DNA from: Pezicula radicicola | Lineage: Eukaryota > Ascomycota > Leotiomycetes > Helotiales > Dermateaceae | Length of the DNA: 64,000 nt | Direction of reading: 5' to 3' | Assembly: GCA_003008705.1 (NCBI GenBank) | Contig: PDUO01000020.1 | Span: 622,817 to 686,816, forward strand | In this document: piece by piece, positions 1-12,486 of the stretch | Layout of the letters: each line of letters begins with the position of its first letter | How positions within the stretch are numbered: position 1 is the stretch's first letter | The notes under the pieces: model-generated | What the model saw: only the letters and a program-made list of their open reading frames with translations | The model's database searches: none | What the model was told of the DNA's origin: nothing | Program-made: the position numbers and the translations under genes

Positions 1-3000
1 CGCTCTTGAGTCTTGCCCTCGAAAACTTTCCGAGATGGTTTCTATGTTTCTGTTCGCCAATGAGAACTGCTCATCGCTTCACCTCTGTTTACATATTATT
101 CTGTATGAATTAAGTTCGGTGATTGCACGCCTTGGGAAATATTTCCGGCAAATTGAAAAATTCAATGCAATAAAAGTAACTCAGGTCCGGCAAACCTTCT
201 TCGGGTCCGGATCACTAAATTCGATCCCATTGATCAGTAATATGACAGTGTTGCCCGTTAGATTCAGCTCTGTGTGTTCTTAAGGTTATTTTGTACTAAC
301 TCAAAAGTACTTTGTGACTCCGCAAAGGAGATGGGATGTTCCAAGCACAATAAAGAAAGGCCTAGGAGAGTGGAATGACGAACCGTGTCAGCCGGCCTCT
401 GCCATCGCAGCTAAGTGCTATACTCTTGCCTGTATCATACAGTTGTACTTGCGCGTGCAGATGCAGAGAGGGCTCACATTGCTTATGGACTACTACGCCG
501 TATGTTAGCAACGCGTGTACAGGTACCCCACCCGATCAGACTATCAAGAGCGCTCTAGATGCCGTAAGGATTCTGACTATCACATTAGCAATTTCACCGT
601 CAACGGTTGGTAACATCTCTTACTGTACTAACTCGTTCCAGTGGTAGACACGGGTAGATTAGGGATCGGCTGTGGGGTACCGCAGAAAAGGTCAAATTTC
701 GATGTGGAACGTTTAGTACAGTACGACGAACCCAGCACTAAGATTAGTGGGGTAAGTGAAAAGGACGACAAGTGTGGCGGAAGGAATGGAAAGCTTCTTG
801 CATAGTGGAAGAGGATACAGTTCAGTAGTAAGGTAGTGAGCGGTGCCATACTGTACTTATGAAGTGATCTAGTACGCTCTGTCGCCACTCTATGAGCACA
901 TTACCCAGCAACATCTGGTGCATGTCACTAATTGATTGCATCAGAAAAGAATGGGAGGGCGCGGAGGGGAGCTCACCAGCCCTGCGCCACAGCGGTACCG
1001 AAACTGTGGCGAGTGATACGTTGCTGTGCATTTAATCGTGCGGTCTAGCCCTTTGGCTTTGGCCCAGTGAGGATAGACTTTGGACACATCAACCGGGTGA
1101 TCCTGCATCCTGAGATATTGGGAATACTATGGCACAGTACACACCTATCCGGCTTTCGCCCGGGACCCATAAGTAAACATACGTCAAGTCAAAAGTTTTC
1201 CTGTGGAGAAGGAAGAAGGCCTCTATCCGAACACGGGAAGGACTCGCTCAGGATCTCGAGAGCACCCGGCTCTGTGCTGTTTTGACTGGCAAACTGCTGC
1301 AGAACCAGCTTCACCATAAATAAATCTGTGGACGCACTCCGTACAGTACAGTACTTAGAGAAATAGAGGTAAGGATTTCCATGTCTGCGCTTCTACATAG
1401 GACCAAGTCACAGGCGCATCTTCCTCCTGTATTAATCCACGTGTCGTAGAATTCATTGCAGCACGCACCGCCACAGATGCCTTGCAGTGTCTTATTCGCT
1501 ATCCAATACAGTACGGTTTGGTGGACGGATAATGACATTACTTATGGGTGGTACATGGTAGGTACACATGGTGTTGTAACACTGGTAGTTCAGTCTATAC
1601 TCTCCACTCCGTCACTGTACAGTATGTAAAAGTAGAGCTGTCACTGTGGCGCTCTCGCAAATCTGAAACGCGGAGAAATGGGATTTCGAATTGCTCATGG
1701 CCAGAACCACGAAAACTTCTTCTTACGCGCATGAGAATATGGAAGGATATAAACCAATGACGGCTGAAACAAGCCATCATATGACTTTACTATCATGCAT
1801 GTCTCGCCAGCAATCATAATCCAGTCATCCTTTCGCGGTTAATTCAAGCCTCTCACGTTGACTGAGTGCTCTTCGCGCGAAGAAACGAGTCGTAATTAGC
1901 CTTTACTCCCGTAATCTGCGATCCTTGTGGAAATGTGCCGCCTTCATCACCACCGTATTTGATAACGGAAGACCCTAATCAGACCTTGACGTGTTTCTTC
2001 TCTGCTAAGATAGGTAATCTTTGTTTCATTAAACAAGGGACCGGGAATGGAAGGAGAAATTGAAGAATCTGGAGTTGTTAAGCGGACTGCATATACTTCA
2101 GCAGCAGTATAATAATCTATGTTACGTCTTAATCCAGAGGCATGACCGTTCAATATCCGGACAAATTTTGCTTCGAGAGTGCTTCTAGTCGAGGAAAGAT
2201 GAAGCTCAATTCGATAGGTGTCGGACAATATCTGCCAGTCGCAACAACGCACCTCGTGCCTGTACATTTCGTGGGAACAGAAGCTTCGGAGGCTGTACCG
2301 TAGCCTCGGCGACCACCAACAATCACAGTGCAAGCTTCGGTGAACTCAGAGGAGCTTGTCAAAGCATGCCCAAAGATTGCCATCAACTGTACTAAGTAGC
2401 AGAATACGCTTATATAGAAGATATAGCTGAGAGAGGTGGGACGCTTGCGAAATGTCAGATGGTAGATGGCGCACCAGGTAAGCACATGGCAGATGCAGAT
2501 GGAGGAGGATGGCAGATGAGAAATGCCCATACCCTCGCGACGCGAATTTGATATTAGATGGAAGATTCCGGCACGGTCCAACCAGTGGGTCTCTTTGCTC
2601 GAACTCATTTCCGATTACTACTGTCCCGGCAACTCATGAGAACAAAGTGTGAGATCAGTGCTGTGTCTGTGGGTTGCGAGAAGATCAACTTTAACTGTAA
2701 AGACATCAAAATGTGTAGATCAAGTGGCTTTACAGCTGCCACGGCGACAGTTCACAGATTCTGATGGCACAAAAGCTTATAGATATGCAGCCGAGTTGGC
2801 GTAAGGTTGTGGCTGAGCACAAAAAAAAGAAGCGCCCAGAAGAGGCGATCGACGAACAGGAGGGAAAGTGAATTCACTGATAGCGAATGAATCTGGTACC
2901 AGCACACGCGGTGAACCCGACAGCATTTTGTGTCCCGTTGTTGAAATGCGGTACGGGTCATCGATGGAATGACGGCGGGCGGTGTACTACCACCTGTGAG

Positions 3001-4370
3001 GGCCGAAAAGCAAAAAGAGCGACTTATTGTTGCTAAGTCCTTCGCTATCTATACAGTAGTAAAAGTACTGTAATGTATGCTCTGGGAGTGGCAGGGACAA
3101 ATGTGGATTATTAATAACAATGGCATGGCAAATAAGGATTAAGGGAGAATAATGGAAATGGCATCGGTGCAATCCGTCCAATGCCATGACAGGAGTTGGG
3201 TGTGTCTCCGACGACCTAGTCCATACTCCCGCAAATTTGTCTCAGTCTCAGTGCGAAGAAGCCGAGCGGAGTTGATGGAGGTGAAAAAAAGGGAAGGGAA
3301 GACGCTGTGAATCCGTGATGAGCCATGAGAGGGTGATTGCTTCAGCGACCAGTTCCAGGCGTCTCTCACTGGAAGCAGTAGCCTGTGGTGTGTCGTCGTC
3401 GTCGGCTGCGCGCCACACACTTACACACACAGGCTGAAGTCTCACACGCTACGCTGTTCCGCCTTCTCCTCCTTCTCCTCCTTCTTCTCCCGCTTCGAAG
3501 GGTTTGGTTTCGCTATGCGCTCACAGCTTGTAACGACCCTAACTGTACCACCACGCCCACACACGCACGCCCACCAACCCACGACGGGAACTTGTGTGTA
3601 AGGCAGGAAAATCATGAGCCACAGGAGATACAGCGATGTGTCTGTCGCCACCGTCATAACTGCGACGATCTTGCCGCTGTTCGTCCTCGCTGTGGCTGGC
3701 CAGTCGCTGCTTTTGCAACTGCACTGTTCTGCACTTTCCAGCGTGCTGCCCACGGATGCTCCACCATCAGCGTCCCTTCCTCTCCTTCCAATTCGCAAAC
3801 GGCGCCTACCCACCTACCAGAACCCATGCATGTTCCTTGGACTACTCCGTAGTTGAAGTAGCTCCTGGAGCTTCGCTTTCCATTTTCCATTTTGCGTTTT
3901 CCATTTTCCAAAAGGTACCCATCACTTACATCCCTACCCTTATCCTCGCCCAAGCAGTCATAGCTTCCGTCGCGTCCACCCCCGTCTGCTGTTTCTTTCG
4001 CCCTCGGAACAAAGTTGGGTTATGGACCCCCAGGACCCCCCATGCATGCTTGAAAGCTCCATAAGGAACTGTCCGTCATCTCTCCAGTCTATTCAGCCAT
4101 CATCCCTATAACAATCAGCCTCCTCCGTCTTTCGTTCTTCCCACAGGTCATAATAATCTAGGACTACCACACCACCACGCTCGCTACCTCACCTCACTTA
4201 CCTTCTCCCAAAAAAGATATTAACTACTTACTCTCTCTCGCACTCATATGCTCCCGCGCCGAGTTTTGCTGCAACACCATTACCATCACTGCGCCGCATC
4301 TTTCTGCAAAAAAGTTCTTCACGTTGTTTACTCTGAATGAGGGAGCTGTATTCCAGCTCCAACCTTTTAA
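1..4370. other. Long gene-free region upstream of the CP2 gene
   Basis: I see no recognisable gene here. The open frames are short, overlap on both strands and match no family I know; the longest that starts with ATG is 152 codons on the minus strand (2150-2608). The first 3.1 kb carries an unusual density of the words TACAGTA/TACTGTA, listed as a separate finding. From about 3.4 kb the plus strand becomes pyrimidine-rich (a TTC/TCC tract around 3462-3492, repeated TTTTCCAT at 3876-3910), which is typical of fungal promoters and 5' leaders. The last part is probably promoter and leader of the CP2 gene that starts at 4371. Confidence 0.6.
3876..3910 (+). repeat. TTTTCCAT short tandem repeat
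   Basis: Four slightly imperfect copies of TTTCCAT/TTTTCCA lie in a pyrimidine-rich stretch about 460 bases upstream of the CP2 start codon. It probably belongs to the promoter or leader. No function is assigned. Confidence 0.6.
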
Positions 4371-7109
4371 ATGTTTCGAAATAGGTATGCAAATGCTCTT
4401 TGGGCGGTGCGGCGCTTATGTACTTCTTATTGCTATATGCGCGCGTTGTCTTGCAATGTTGCTGACTTCATTGGTACCGCAGGACATCCTCCCAGAAGCC
4501 GGGCGATGAATTCATCGCGAACTTTCGCCAAAACTTCCCCGAAGTTAGCACTGCTGCATCTTCGGGGGGTTCGAATCCAGGAGTAACTGCCTCTCTCGAC
4601 GATGTTGTTGGCGGGAACCAAAACCAAGCAAGGTGTGTACCTCGTCCAAATTTCACCATCTCTCCCCTAGACACTAAGCGAAACGCTCACCGCGATGAGG
4701 GGGAAAACAAACAATGGGCACCTTTTCTACGAACCCCTACTAATCTAGCTACTCTGTAGGCAACACAACTCAGGTCATGAAGATATAAAAGATCTCGACC
4801 CAACACCCCGAGGGCATCACGAGCCATGGAGGTTTACGCCTTCGCTCCTCGACCCAAACTCATTTGCTTTCTCGGCTTTTGCAAATCAACCTCCTGGATA
4901 TTACACTCCTACACTAGGTGGGACTAACGCGCTGTATCACAACCAAGCTGGCGATCTCCACACTCCTGGAATGGGCATGGGCATGGGTTTAGGGACGCCT
5001 TTATCATTGCCTACTTCTGCTGATGGCCTTCACGGTGGGCCCATGATGGATATCTCTGGGCACGGCCTTGTCCAACATATGCACCAGAACCATTTCCAAA
5101 ACTACAACCCTTTTGGTGGCAGTCCATTTAGTGGCGGCCATCCCTCTCAGCAGCTCTCGCGAGGCGATGAATTCGCCAGCTATCGCGAGCATTCCCAACA
5201 TCCAAATCAGCAGCAGCAAAACCAGTCATACGCGCCATCATCTTTCGTCCACCAGGATACAGGTTATGAGACAATGGAACATGATGGGTCTCCTTTGGAT
5301 GATGATAGACGGATGGGTTCAATGGACGCCAATATGCAGCACCAGTCTCCAATGATGAGTTTCAACCCAGCTCAGTATGAGATGGCCATGTCTGCACCCA
5401 TGCCACCATCAGCCGAGAAATTTAGATTCCACGTTACGTTGAATGCCCCTACAGCTATGATCAAGCATGCCGATGAGATTCCGGTAACGTATCTTAATAA
5501 AGGCCAGGCTTATTCAGTTTCAATAGTAGATACCGCTCCGAAGTTACCACTTTCACCTGGAACTCGTTACCGTACATTTATCCGGATTTCCTTTGAGGAT
5601 GAGCAGCAACGACAACGGCCTGCGACATGCTGGCAGCTCTGGAAGGAAGGGCGAGGAACGAACGAGGCTCATCAACGTGGTGGGAAACTCCAGGCCGTTG
5701 AGTATGTGGAGGCCAATCAACCCGCGGATGGTGATGACAAGAGGACCCGAGTAGATCTCGACACTGCCTCTTTTGATGGGTTTTCCGTGATCTGGACTCC
5801 AGGTATCAACGGTTCTGCAGAGTGCAATATTGCCGTACGCTTTAACTTTCTCTCGACTGATTTTAGCCACTCCAAAGGAGTGAAGGGAATTCCTGTGCGG
5901 CTTTGCGCTAAGACAGAAACTGTCACAGATGGCTCGCCACATTCTGTACCAGACTCGGAGGTGGCATTCTGCAAGGTGAAGCTTTTCCGTGACCATGGAG
6001 CGGAGCGCAAGCTTTCCAACGATGTAGCGCACGTCAAAAAGACCATCGAAAAGCTAAAGCAGCAGATCGCACAAGCTGAGACTGGCATGAAGGATTTCGG
6101 CAAGAGAAAGAGAACTGGAACGATGGCAGAGAAACAACAGCCAAGCCAAAGACCTGGAAAGGTGCAAAAGCACAAACGAACATGGTCGATGTCTTCTGCC
6201 TCGTCTGCGGGAGGACGAGTACCCATAGAAGAAGATTTGCATTACAAACTACAAACTATGCAAGACATGTTCACAAGTCCCAGGCCTGTTAGTATTCTTT
6301 ACCTCCGGGGTACAGAGCAGGATGATCCGGATATCAGTCCTGTAGCTTTGGTGGGTGAACCACTTGACCTCACAAAGGTAGATTCAAGAGAGAATACCGC
6401 ATGGTTGCAGAGAAGCAATAACAGCTCTCTAACCGGTAATTCATCGCTCGTCTCTCCATCTCCCAGCGCGATGTCGCTTCAGTCACAACCAGCGAGTGGC
6501 ACCTCAGGTCCTAATCAGACTAGCCAGTGGGCCGACTTTCAGTCTTTAGCGCCTGCGGACGCTGTTCAATCTTCTACTCCCCAACAGCTAGCAAGCCCTC
6601 CTGATCAGACCATCAAGATACCAAAGAAGGACGATACTGGCAACTTAAGTGGCTGGATCGAGGCTTTGGGAGTTGATTCATCTTACCAGCCACCGGCAGA
6701 GCGCACTATCAAACCCGTTGCGTGCTTCTACATTCTCTATCGAGATCCACGGGAACCGCAAAAAGCTCATCATTATCGGGCTGTATACCTTATGCAACGC
6801 ACTTTGAAAGATTTCACCAACGGCATTGCTTTGAAATGGAACTTGGAACCGACGAAGATCATACGGACGCTGCATATCCTTGGTGATCGTGGTCTCCAAG
6901 TTGAGATCGACGACGATGTTATTCGCGAGATGGCCGAAGGGCAGGACCTGGTGATGGAAATATCGGAAATTCACCAATCCCCACCACCCATGCAGCAAGT
7001 GAAACGCGAATGGGAGATGGCAGTCGATGCAGTTGTTGACAGCGACAATATCTCAGCTACGCAAAATGTGCTCCAAACCCAAGGTTACGAGCTCCGCCTC
7101 ATCTTTTAA
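4371..7109 (+). CDS. CP2/grainyhead-like transcription factor
   Basis: Sequence-specific nuclear DNA-binding factor of the CP2/grainyhead family. In Neurospora a related protein has been linked to cell-wall remodelling and conidial separation; that role is only inferred here. Three exons are proposed: 4371-4384, 4483-4632 and 4760-7109, giving 837 residues. The first exon is only 14 nt (Met-Phe-Arg-Asn plus two bases), with a strong GTATGC donor. It joins in frame to a conserved-looking start (KPGDEFIANFRQNFPEV). The CP2 DNA-binding core starts at about residue 270 (AEKFRFHVTLNAPTA) and runs to about 480. Lysine/arginine-rich stretches follow at about 485-535. A C-terminal ubiquitin-like dimerisation region begins near residue 700 (ACFYILYRDPRE). 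The N-terminal 270 residues are rich in Gly, Met, His and Gln. Family assignment is secure; the micro-exon start rests on splice signals and phase. Confidence 0.9.
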
Positions 7110-10100
7110 AATGTGTCTATCTAGCCTACCTAACGACCTGGATGGTCTTGTACTTGTTACGACGTGATCTTCGCATGGAGCTTTGGGGTGGGCGGCTAGG
7201 TTCAACGGCGTCACTATTCTTGTTTTCAGTTTTTTGCTTCTTGAGATACCAGTTCCTTTGTGGAACACAACCTGTCAATAATACCCTTTCTTCCAAAGTT
7301 CAATCTAGAGGGGCTGCATTACGGATCGGATCTGTTGGGCTGTTTCTTGTATACTCTTTTTCCACATCTTCAGAAGATTCTTTATATTATTTCTTTTATA
7401 ATTTGCGAGCTTGGGCGAAGCTGGTACACAGGACTTGAGGGAACACAATACATATGATGAGACGAACTACACGACAATGTCTCTTTTGTTGTCTTTTTTC
7501 TTCTTTAATGATAGACAAAGGTTGTCATTCTAGGGTCGGTGGAATTGGTGCTCTCTAGCCTCGGGTTACAGGGAGAGGATGGATTCAGTAAGCTTCTAGG
7601 CTTGAGAGCTTCGTGCTCTGGCACTACAAAAATTATGATACAGATTCACACACCGCTTGTCTTCACATGATGCGTAACTGAGCAGAGGGCCAGCAGTCTG
7701 ATCTTTCGATGTTCCAAATACTTACCGATCGACTGAGGCTGTATCGTTTTTGGTAGACCACGTATTTGGGCCCTTTCGGAGACCTGCAGATTAGGTTGGC
7801 GTATGATAGCTCAAGAAGTGGTGGTAGCTCAGCATCCTCAAACACGCCAGAGCAGCGCTTCAAGAGGTACGTCTAGGCCTGAGCTACAAATCTCTCTCGA
7901 CGTACAGCTTGAGAGCTCTCTGAAGCTCTTCGGTCAACAACTAGACAACCAACAAACCATCGTGATCCTCGCACAGCTGAACACCGAAGCACATTTTAAC
8001 TTAATTGAGGTCTAGGCGAGCTAGTGATCGAATTTTACGCGTCAGCCACAATAGATCTACAGATAACAATACTGGACATGGCTAGACGTGGCGAGTTTAG
8101 TTTAGCAAAGGGTTCCTTTCGTACCAAGCGATGCTGCTAAGAATCCCTTGAATCGCGGGGCACAGCCACACCGACGGTCCTTCCTCGACATTCCCATCGC
8201 ATGGGGCTTCTTGGGACGATGAAGTAAAAGGGCCCTTCAAGGCGGCTCGGGTCCAAGACCGAAACGTTTCGCCTGGAAGAAAGATACCGAGGATCTCCAA
8301 CATCTCGAGTTCTACTTGTACGTATTATTACTATCACTGAATGAATAACCTCGCGGCCAGGAATAAGTCTCATCTGTGCGAGCCATACAAGTATGCCCCT
8401 GCAATATCAAAATAAAACCACCACACATGTCGAAGAAAAGGATGCACACGGCACGCATTGGATATTCAGGAACGCATGTGGGTTCGACGGAAAGTCCGAG
8501 TTGGGCTGGTTGGGGGATCTCACAAGACAGCCCTGGGGGTCATTCTGTCATAGTTCTGTCATAATGATTGCCAACACATCGCATACGCAGCCAACGTGCA
8601 TTGTAGACGGCTCATGTGATTGATGATGTGAGAGGATGCTTGCTGGCGATGCAGATTTTTTGTTCCAGTCCCCCGTACTGTTATTGTACTGTACGGTAGA
8701 GCTGCTGTAGCAGCCTGCTGAGCAGCAAGTACTGTTGGTAGGACAGTACTACCAGTGGTGTTGACAGGTGGGCTTCTAGCGTTCTTTCGGCTCGAAGGTA
8801 AGGGTCTTGTATACATCCCACGTGGTTTCTGTGTACACTTGTGGCGTTGTGCCGTAAGTCATGTTGCTCTTGGGAACCCTTATTGGTTGGTACTCACTTT
8901 GGAACTGCAGTACGATTCGAACGAAGGTATTGATTGTACTGGCAGAACAGATAAGTAATTAAGTGATCACATAAATTAGCGACGTAAAAAATATTTGTGG
9001 AAGAAATGCTTTCCATCCATTCATCGCCTCCCAGTGACTGACTCCCTGACTGACTGGTGAGGTGAGGTGAAGTGACATTTTTCGCCACCCTTGGCGCAGT
9101 ACTAACTTTTTTTACCTTGGATCGAAATTCGGTGAGCCACAGTTTGGAGGTGGTGTACTTCTGTACGAAGTAGAAGAAAAAACAAAATCAGCTGTAGGTA
9201 GGCTTAGGGAAGTGATCATCGGTGGGGTATATAGTATCGAGTCAAGAACCTTCGGGATGACGACGGTACGGACGGGGGGGACGGGGGTTCTAAGCGGAGG
9301 ATGGTGGTCAGGCCTCATTTATGAATAGAAACAAATATACTTTACCGGCCGGCCGACGATAAACGAATTGATCGTCGCTTGCTGTTTGAAAGTGACTGGG
9401 CGACGAGATGGGAATTGGGAAGTGATCTTCGGGGCTATGACGACGAGGGATTTTTGTTAAATTTTTGGGGTACGGTCGATCTTGAGTTTAGCCGAGGAGT
9501 GTTTTTCTTATTTTTTCTTTCTTTCATCATTATTGTCGTCGCTCGCTGGGATGGTACCCTAGCATTTTAAGGGTCAATAATAAGTTTTCAGGGTCCTTTT
9601 TAGCATTTTCGGATCTTCGGGATACTACAGTATGTATGGGACTGTGGCTGGGCTGGCTGGCTGGCAGTGGGAAATACTCCCTTGGATTTTCATTCTTTTA
9701 CTACCTATCTTAGTTAGTTAGGCTACGGAATGTAGGGTGATATCAGTATTGCACTGTTTCTGGTATATATAGAAAGGCGAAGGAATGTAAACACAAATTT
9801 TGGTACGGTGTTCATTACTAAGATCTGAGTAATTTTGATAGCACGAGTAAGATGATGCTGACAACTGTCGATCTTTTTCTCGATTAGCTTTTTTACTCCG
9901 AAACTTTACTGATATACGTCCTTTCATACATGATACAGTACTATAGCTATGTGGCAAGTTTGAAACTAACATGGATATGGTTTGGGTTTGCTAGTTAAAG
10001 TTATTACTCGGGTTCTCCTAATATTTGCATTGCAGTATTGGATGTGTTGGATGCATTACATGTATTGAATATTGACCCTGACCCGGTTATTGAAGGTTAA

Positions 10101-12486
10101 GGTATGCGTATATGCGTATCGTAAGTCGTAGCTTACTCGGTCAGTTGAAGTCGGACGATGCATACACCGTGATCGTCCCATCGCTACTACCGTCATCGCA
10201 ATCGCCGAAGCGTAGATCACCTTCATCATAATGAAGTAATACTTTTTACCTTTTTTTAACCTTTCTTCTTTCTGTTTTACTGCCTGTCTGTCTGTCTGGG
10301 TTGAAGTTACGTTAGGTTTCTTTCCCAAAGTTTTGGATTTGGATTTGGATGAAGTCATCTTACGGAAATTTACCTATGGTACCTTAAATGCTTATTCGCT
10401 ACAAGAGCAAAGCACTAAACTTAGATATGGTATACGAAGGTATCGGAATTCTTTTCTTCTACTTCTAGAAATGTGTTGCCGATCTTATCATTAATTAAAC
10501 ACGTGTCAGCATTTTAAGGTTATCTTTTTCTTCGCTATTCTATTATATCTTATTACCAACATGGTACGCAGTATACTATAATACTTATCAAGGTATTCAA
10601 TAACCATCCCATCGCATTAGCGCATATTGATTCTCTATGGAGGTATCATAGGGGAAAAGAGTTAGAAAGTGGATGCATCCCCGCGTTATAATGGTTACTT
10701 GTATACTTTAAGGGTATAATAGGAATCATATATCCTAGGACGGTACTTTCCGTATTTTCATCCTGATGATCTTGCGCAGGTACTATATGTACGATGATGA
10801 ATTTTTTGTGGATTCGTGCATTCCACTTATTGATTCGGTACCTGTGAGATTTTTTATGCAATGTATGCAATGCATTTGCCGTGATTTCTAAGGGGAGTGA
10901 ACTGATTTGGTGCTTGGAGTGTACACACAACTTTTTTTTTGCGACTCGAAGATTCTAGTGACCTTTTGACCGAGGTACTTGGACTACTACTTTTTGGCAT
11001 TATGGGATGAGTGTTGGTTGGGCGGTCTCATAGAATAGAAGAGGTCAACTAGCTAAAATGTGTGTTTACTTTAATCAGTCAATTTGAGGTGAATAATGAC
11101 TCAGAGTCAAGTGAGTTGCTACGTAATGGGTCACCTTGGTTACTTAGATACATGTAGGTGGCAGTGTTATTTTGAAGGTATGCTTAGTTTGAGTTACTTG
11201 GGGTATTTTCGGAATATTTTTGTCGTAGTGATATGGGTTGAATGTGTTTACCTTTCTTAAAGACGGCTTCCTGGAGTTAGTATTACCTCAGCTTAAGTTT
11301 TCGATATTCAAGCTGTAAAACATTTAGGCCATTTTGAGCATGAGTATCAGCTTATTGTAGATCATGAAGAACGTTTTCTTTTTCTAAGTTTCATCTTTTG
11401 CAAGTATTAGTTAAGCTTAAAGTGAAGTAGTGTACGTGTAACAAGCGAGTTCCTCGATTTAAGTGAGTTACTTGAATCAAAGTGAAGTGAGCTAGTCAAG
11501 CAAGTGACCTACTAAGGTATGCGTCAATATAGATGCGATTTTAGATACTTAGATGTAGTTAAGTAGTAGTATCTACATTTTGCTAAAGCTATTACAGCGT
11601 CTATAGATATAGAAACTACTTGGCATTTAGATATCGTTTTGGCTACTCATCCACCGCGATCTACTTAGTTGGCCTCAATTATTAAACAGTATCCAGCAAT
11701 TCAGATACAACAACTGTAGCCTGCTACTTTCATAGTTATATCTCGGTACTGCGAGCAATCTCCTGTTAGCCAAAATTAAATATAGCCTCCCAGCATCTCC
11801 GATAGCTCTCAAAATATCAAAATACAATGTTCACTTTGTCAAGTTAACACTTAACAGGAACCAATTTTAAGTACAGTGTAACAAATTTTAGTTGCATTGT
11901 CACTAGAGCTTACCTGGCTAACTACAGTGAGTTGTATCACTGTGGTCTGGGTATCAATGCTGAAATAGATTAGGAAGATGGGCAAGAATTAGTAAGTTCG
12001 CTCTTAAGCGACGGTTTGGATTACTTGACCTTCGCTGCCAATGTGTCAGTCATACTAAACACAATTTTGGTGACTTGAATGAACCTTTCAGTTGTTATTC
12101 AAGTGACGAACTACTGATAATCGCATCTACAAACAAACCTCGACTCTTTTTGGGCTCCTAGTGAACAAATTACACGCTAAAGACAACATGGTGGCATGCA
12201 GGGACGGAACTGAACTTGCGAAAATCATAGAGGACATAAATCGAAAACGGAAGAAACAATAAGCCAAAACCATGGAGCGTGGACATAGTATAGGGAAGAG
12301 GTATAAGGATATATAATAGGATGTTCTTCATATGCACAAAGACAAAGAAAACCAACACCTCTTTACTCCCCGGGAATAACCCAGCCACCCTATAAATAAC
12401 TCCAACAATGCAACGCTAACTACAAGCTATCCGTCATAGCCCTGAACTCCTACAACGCCTCCGCAAAACCATATCCAGAAATGATA
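7110..12486. other. 5.4 kb gene-free region, AT-rich towards the right
   Basis: No gene is supported. The first few hundred bases are the 3' end of the CP2 transcript. Around 8.65-8.76 kb there are clustered GTACTGT/CAGTAC words and CAG/CTG runs. Around 9.64-9.67 kb there is a short CTGG/GGCT run, and at 10.28 kb a CTGT run. From about 9.5 kb onward the sequence is visibly AT-rich, with scattered short direct repeats of the type AGTGAGTTACTTG (11.1-11.5 kb). No long open frame, terminal repeat or transposase signature was found. It could be decayed repeat sequence. The last ~300 bases are probably 3' UTR of the kinesin gene. Confidence 0.6.

Noticed and set aside
2150..2608. 152-codon ATG frame on the minus strand with a hydrophobic middle
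   Set aside because: No recognisable domain, no splice support, and it overlaps another frame of similar length on the same strand. Left unannotated.
3385..3852. 155-codon plus-strand frame before the CP2 gene
   Set aside because: It starts at GTG, is Arg/Leu/Thr/Pro-rich as expected from CT/CA-rich promoter DNA, and overlaps equally long frames on the other strand.
4565..4585. GGGTTCGAATCC word resembling a tRNA T-arm
   Set aside because: It lies inside the coding exon 2 of the CP2 gene in the correct frame, with no cloverleaf around it.
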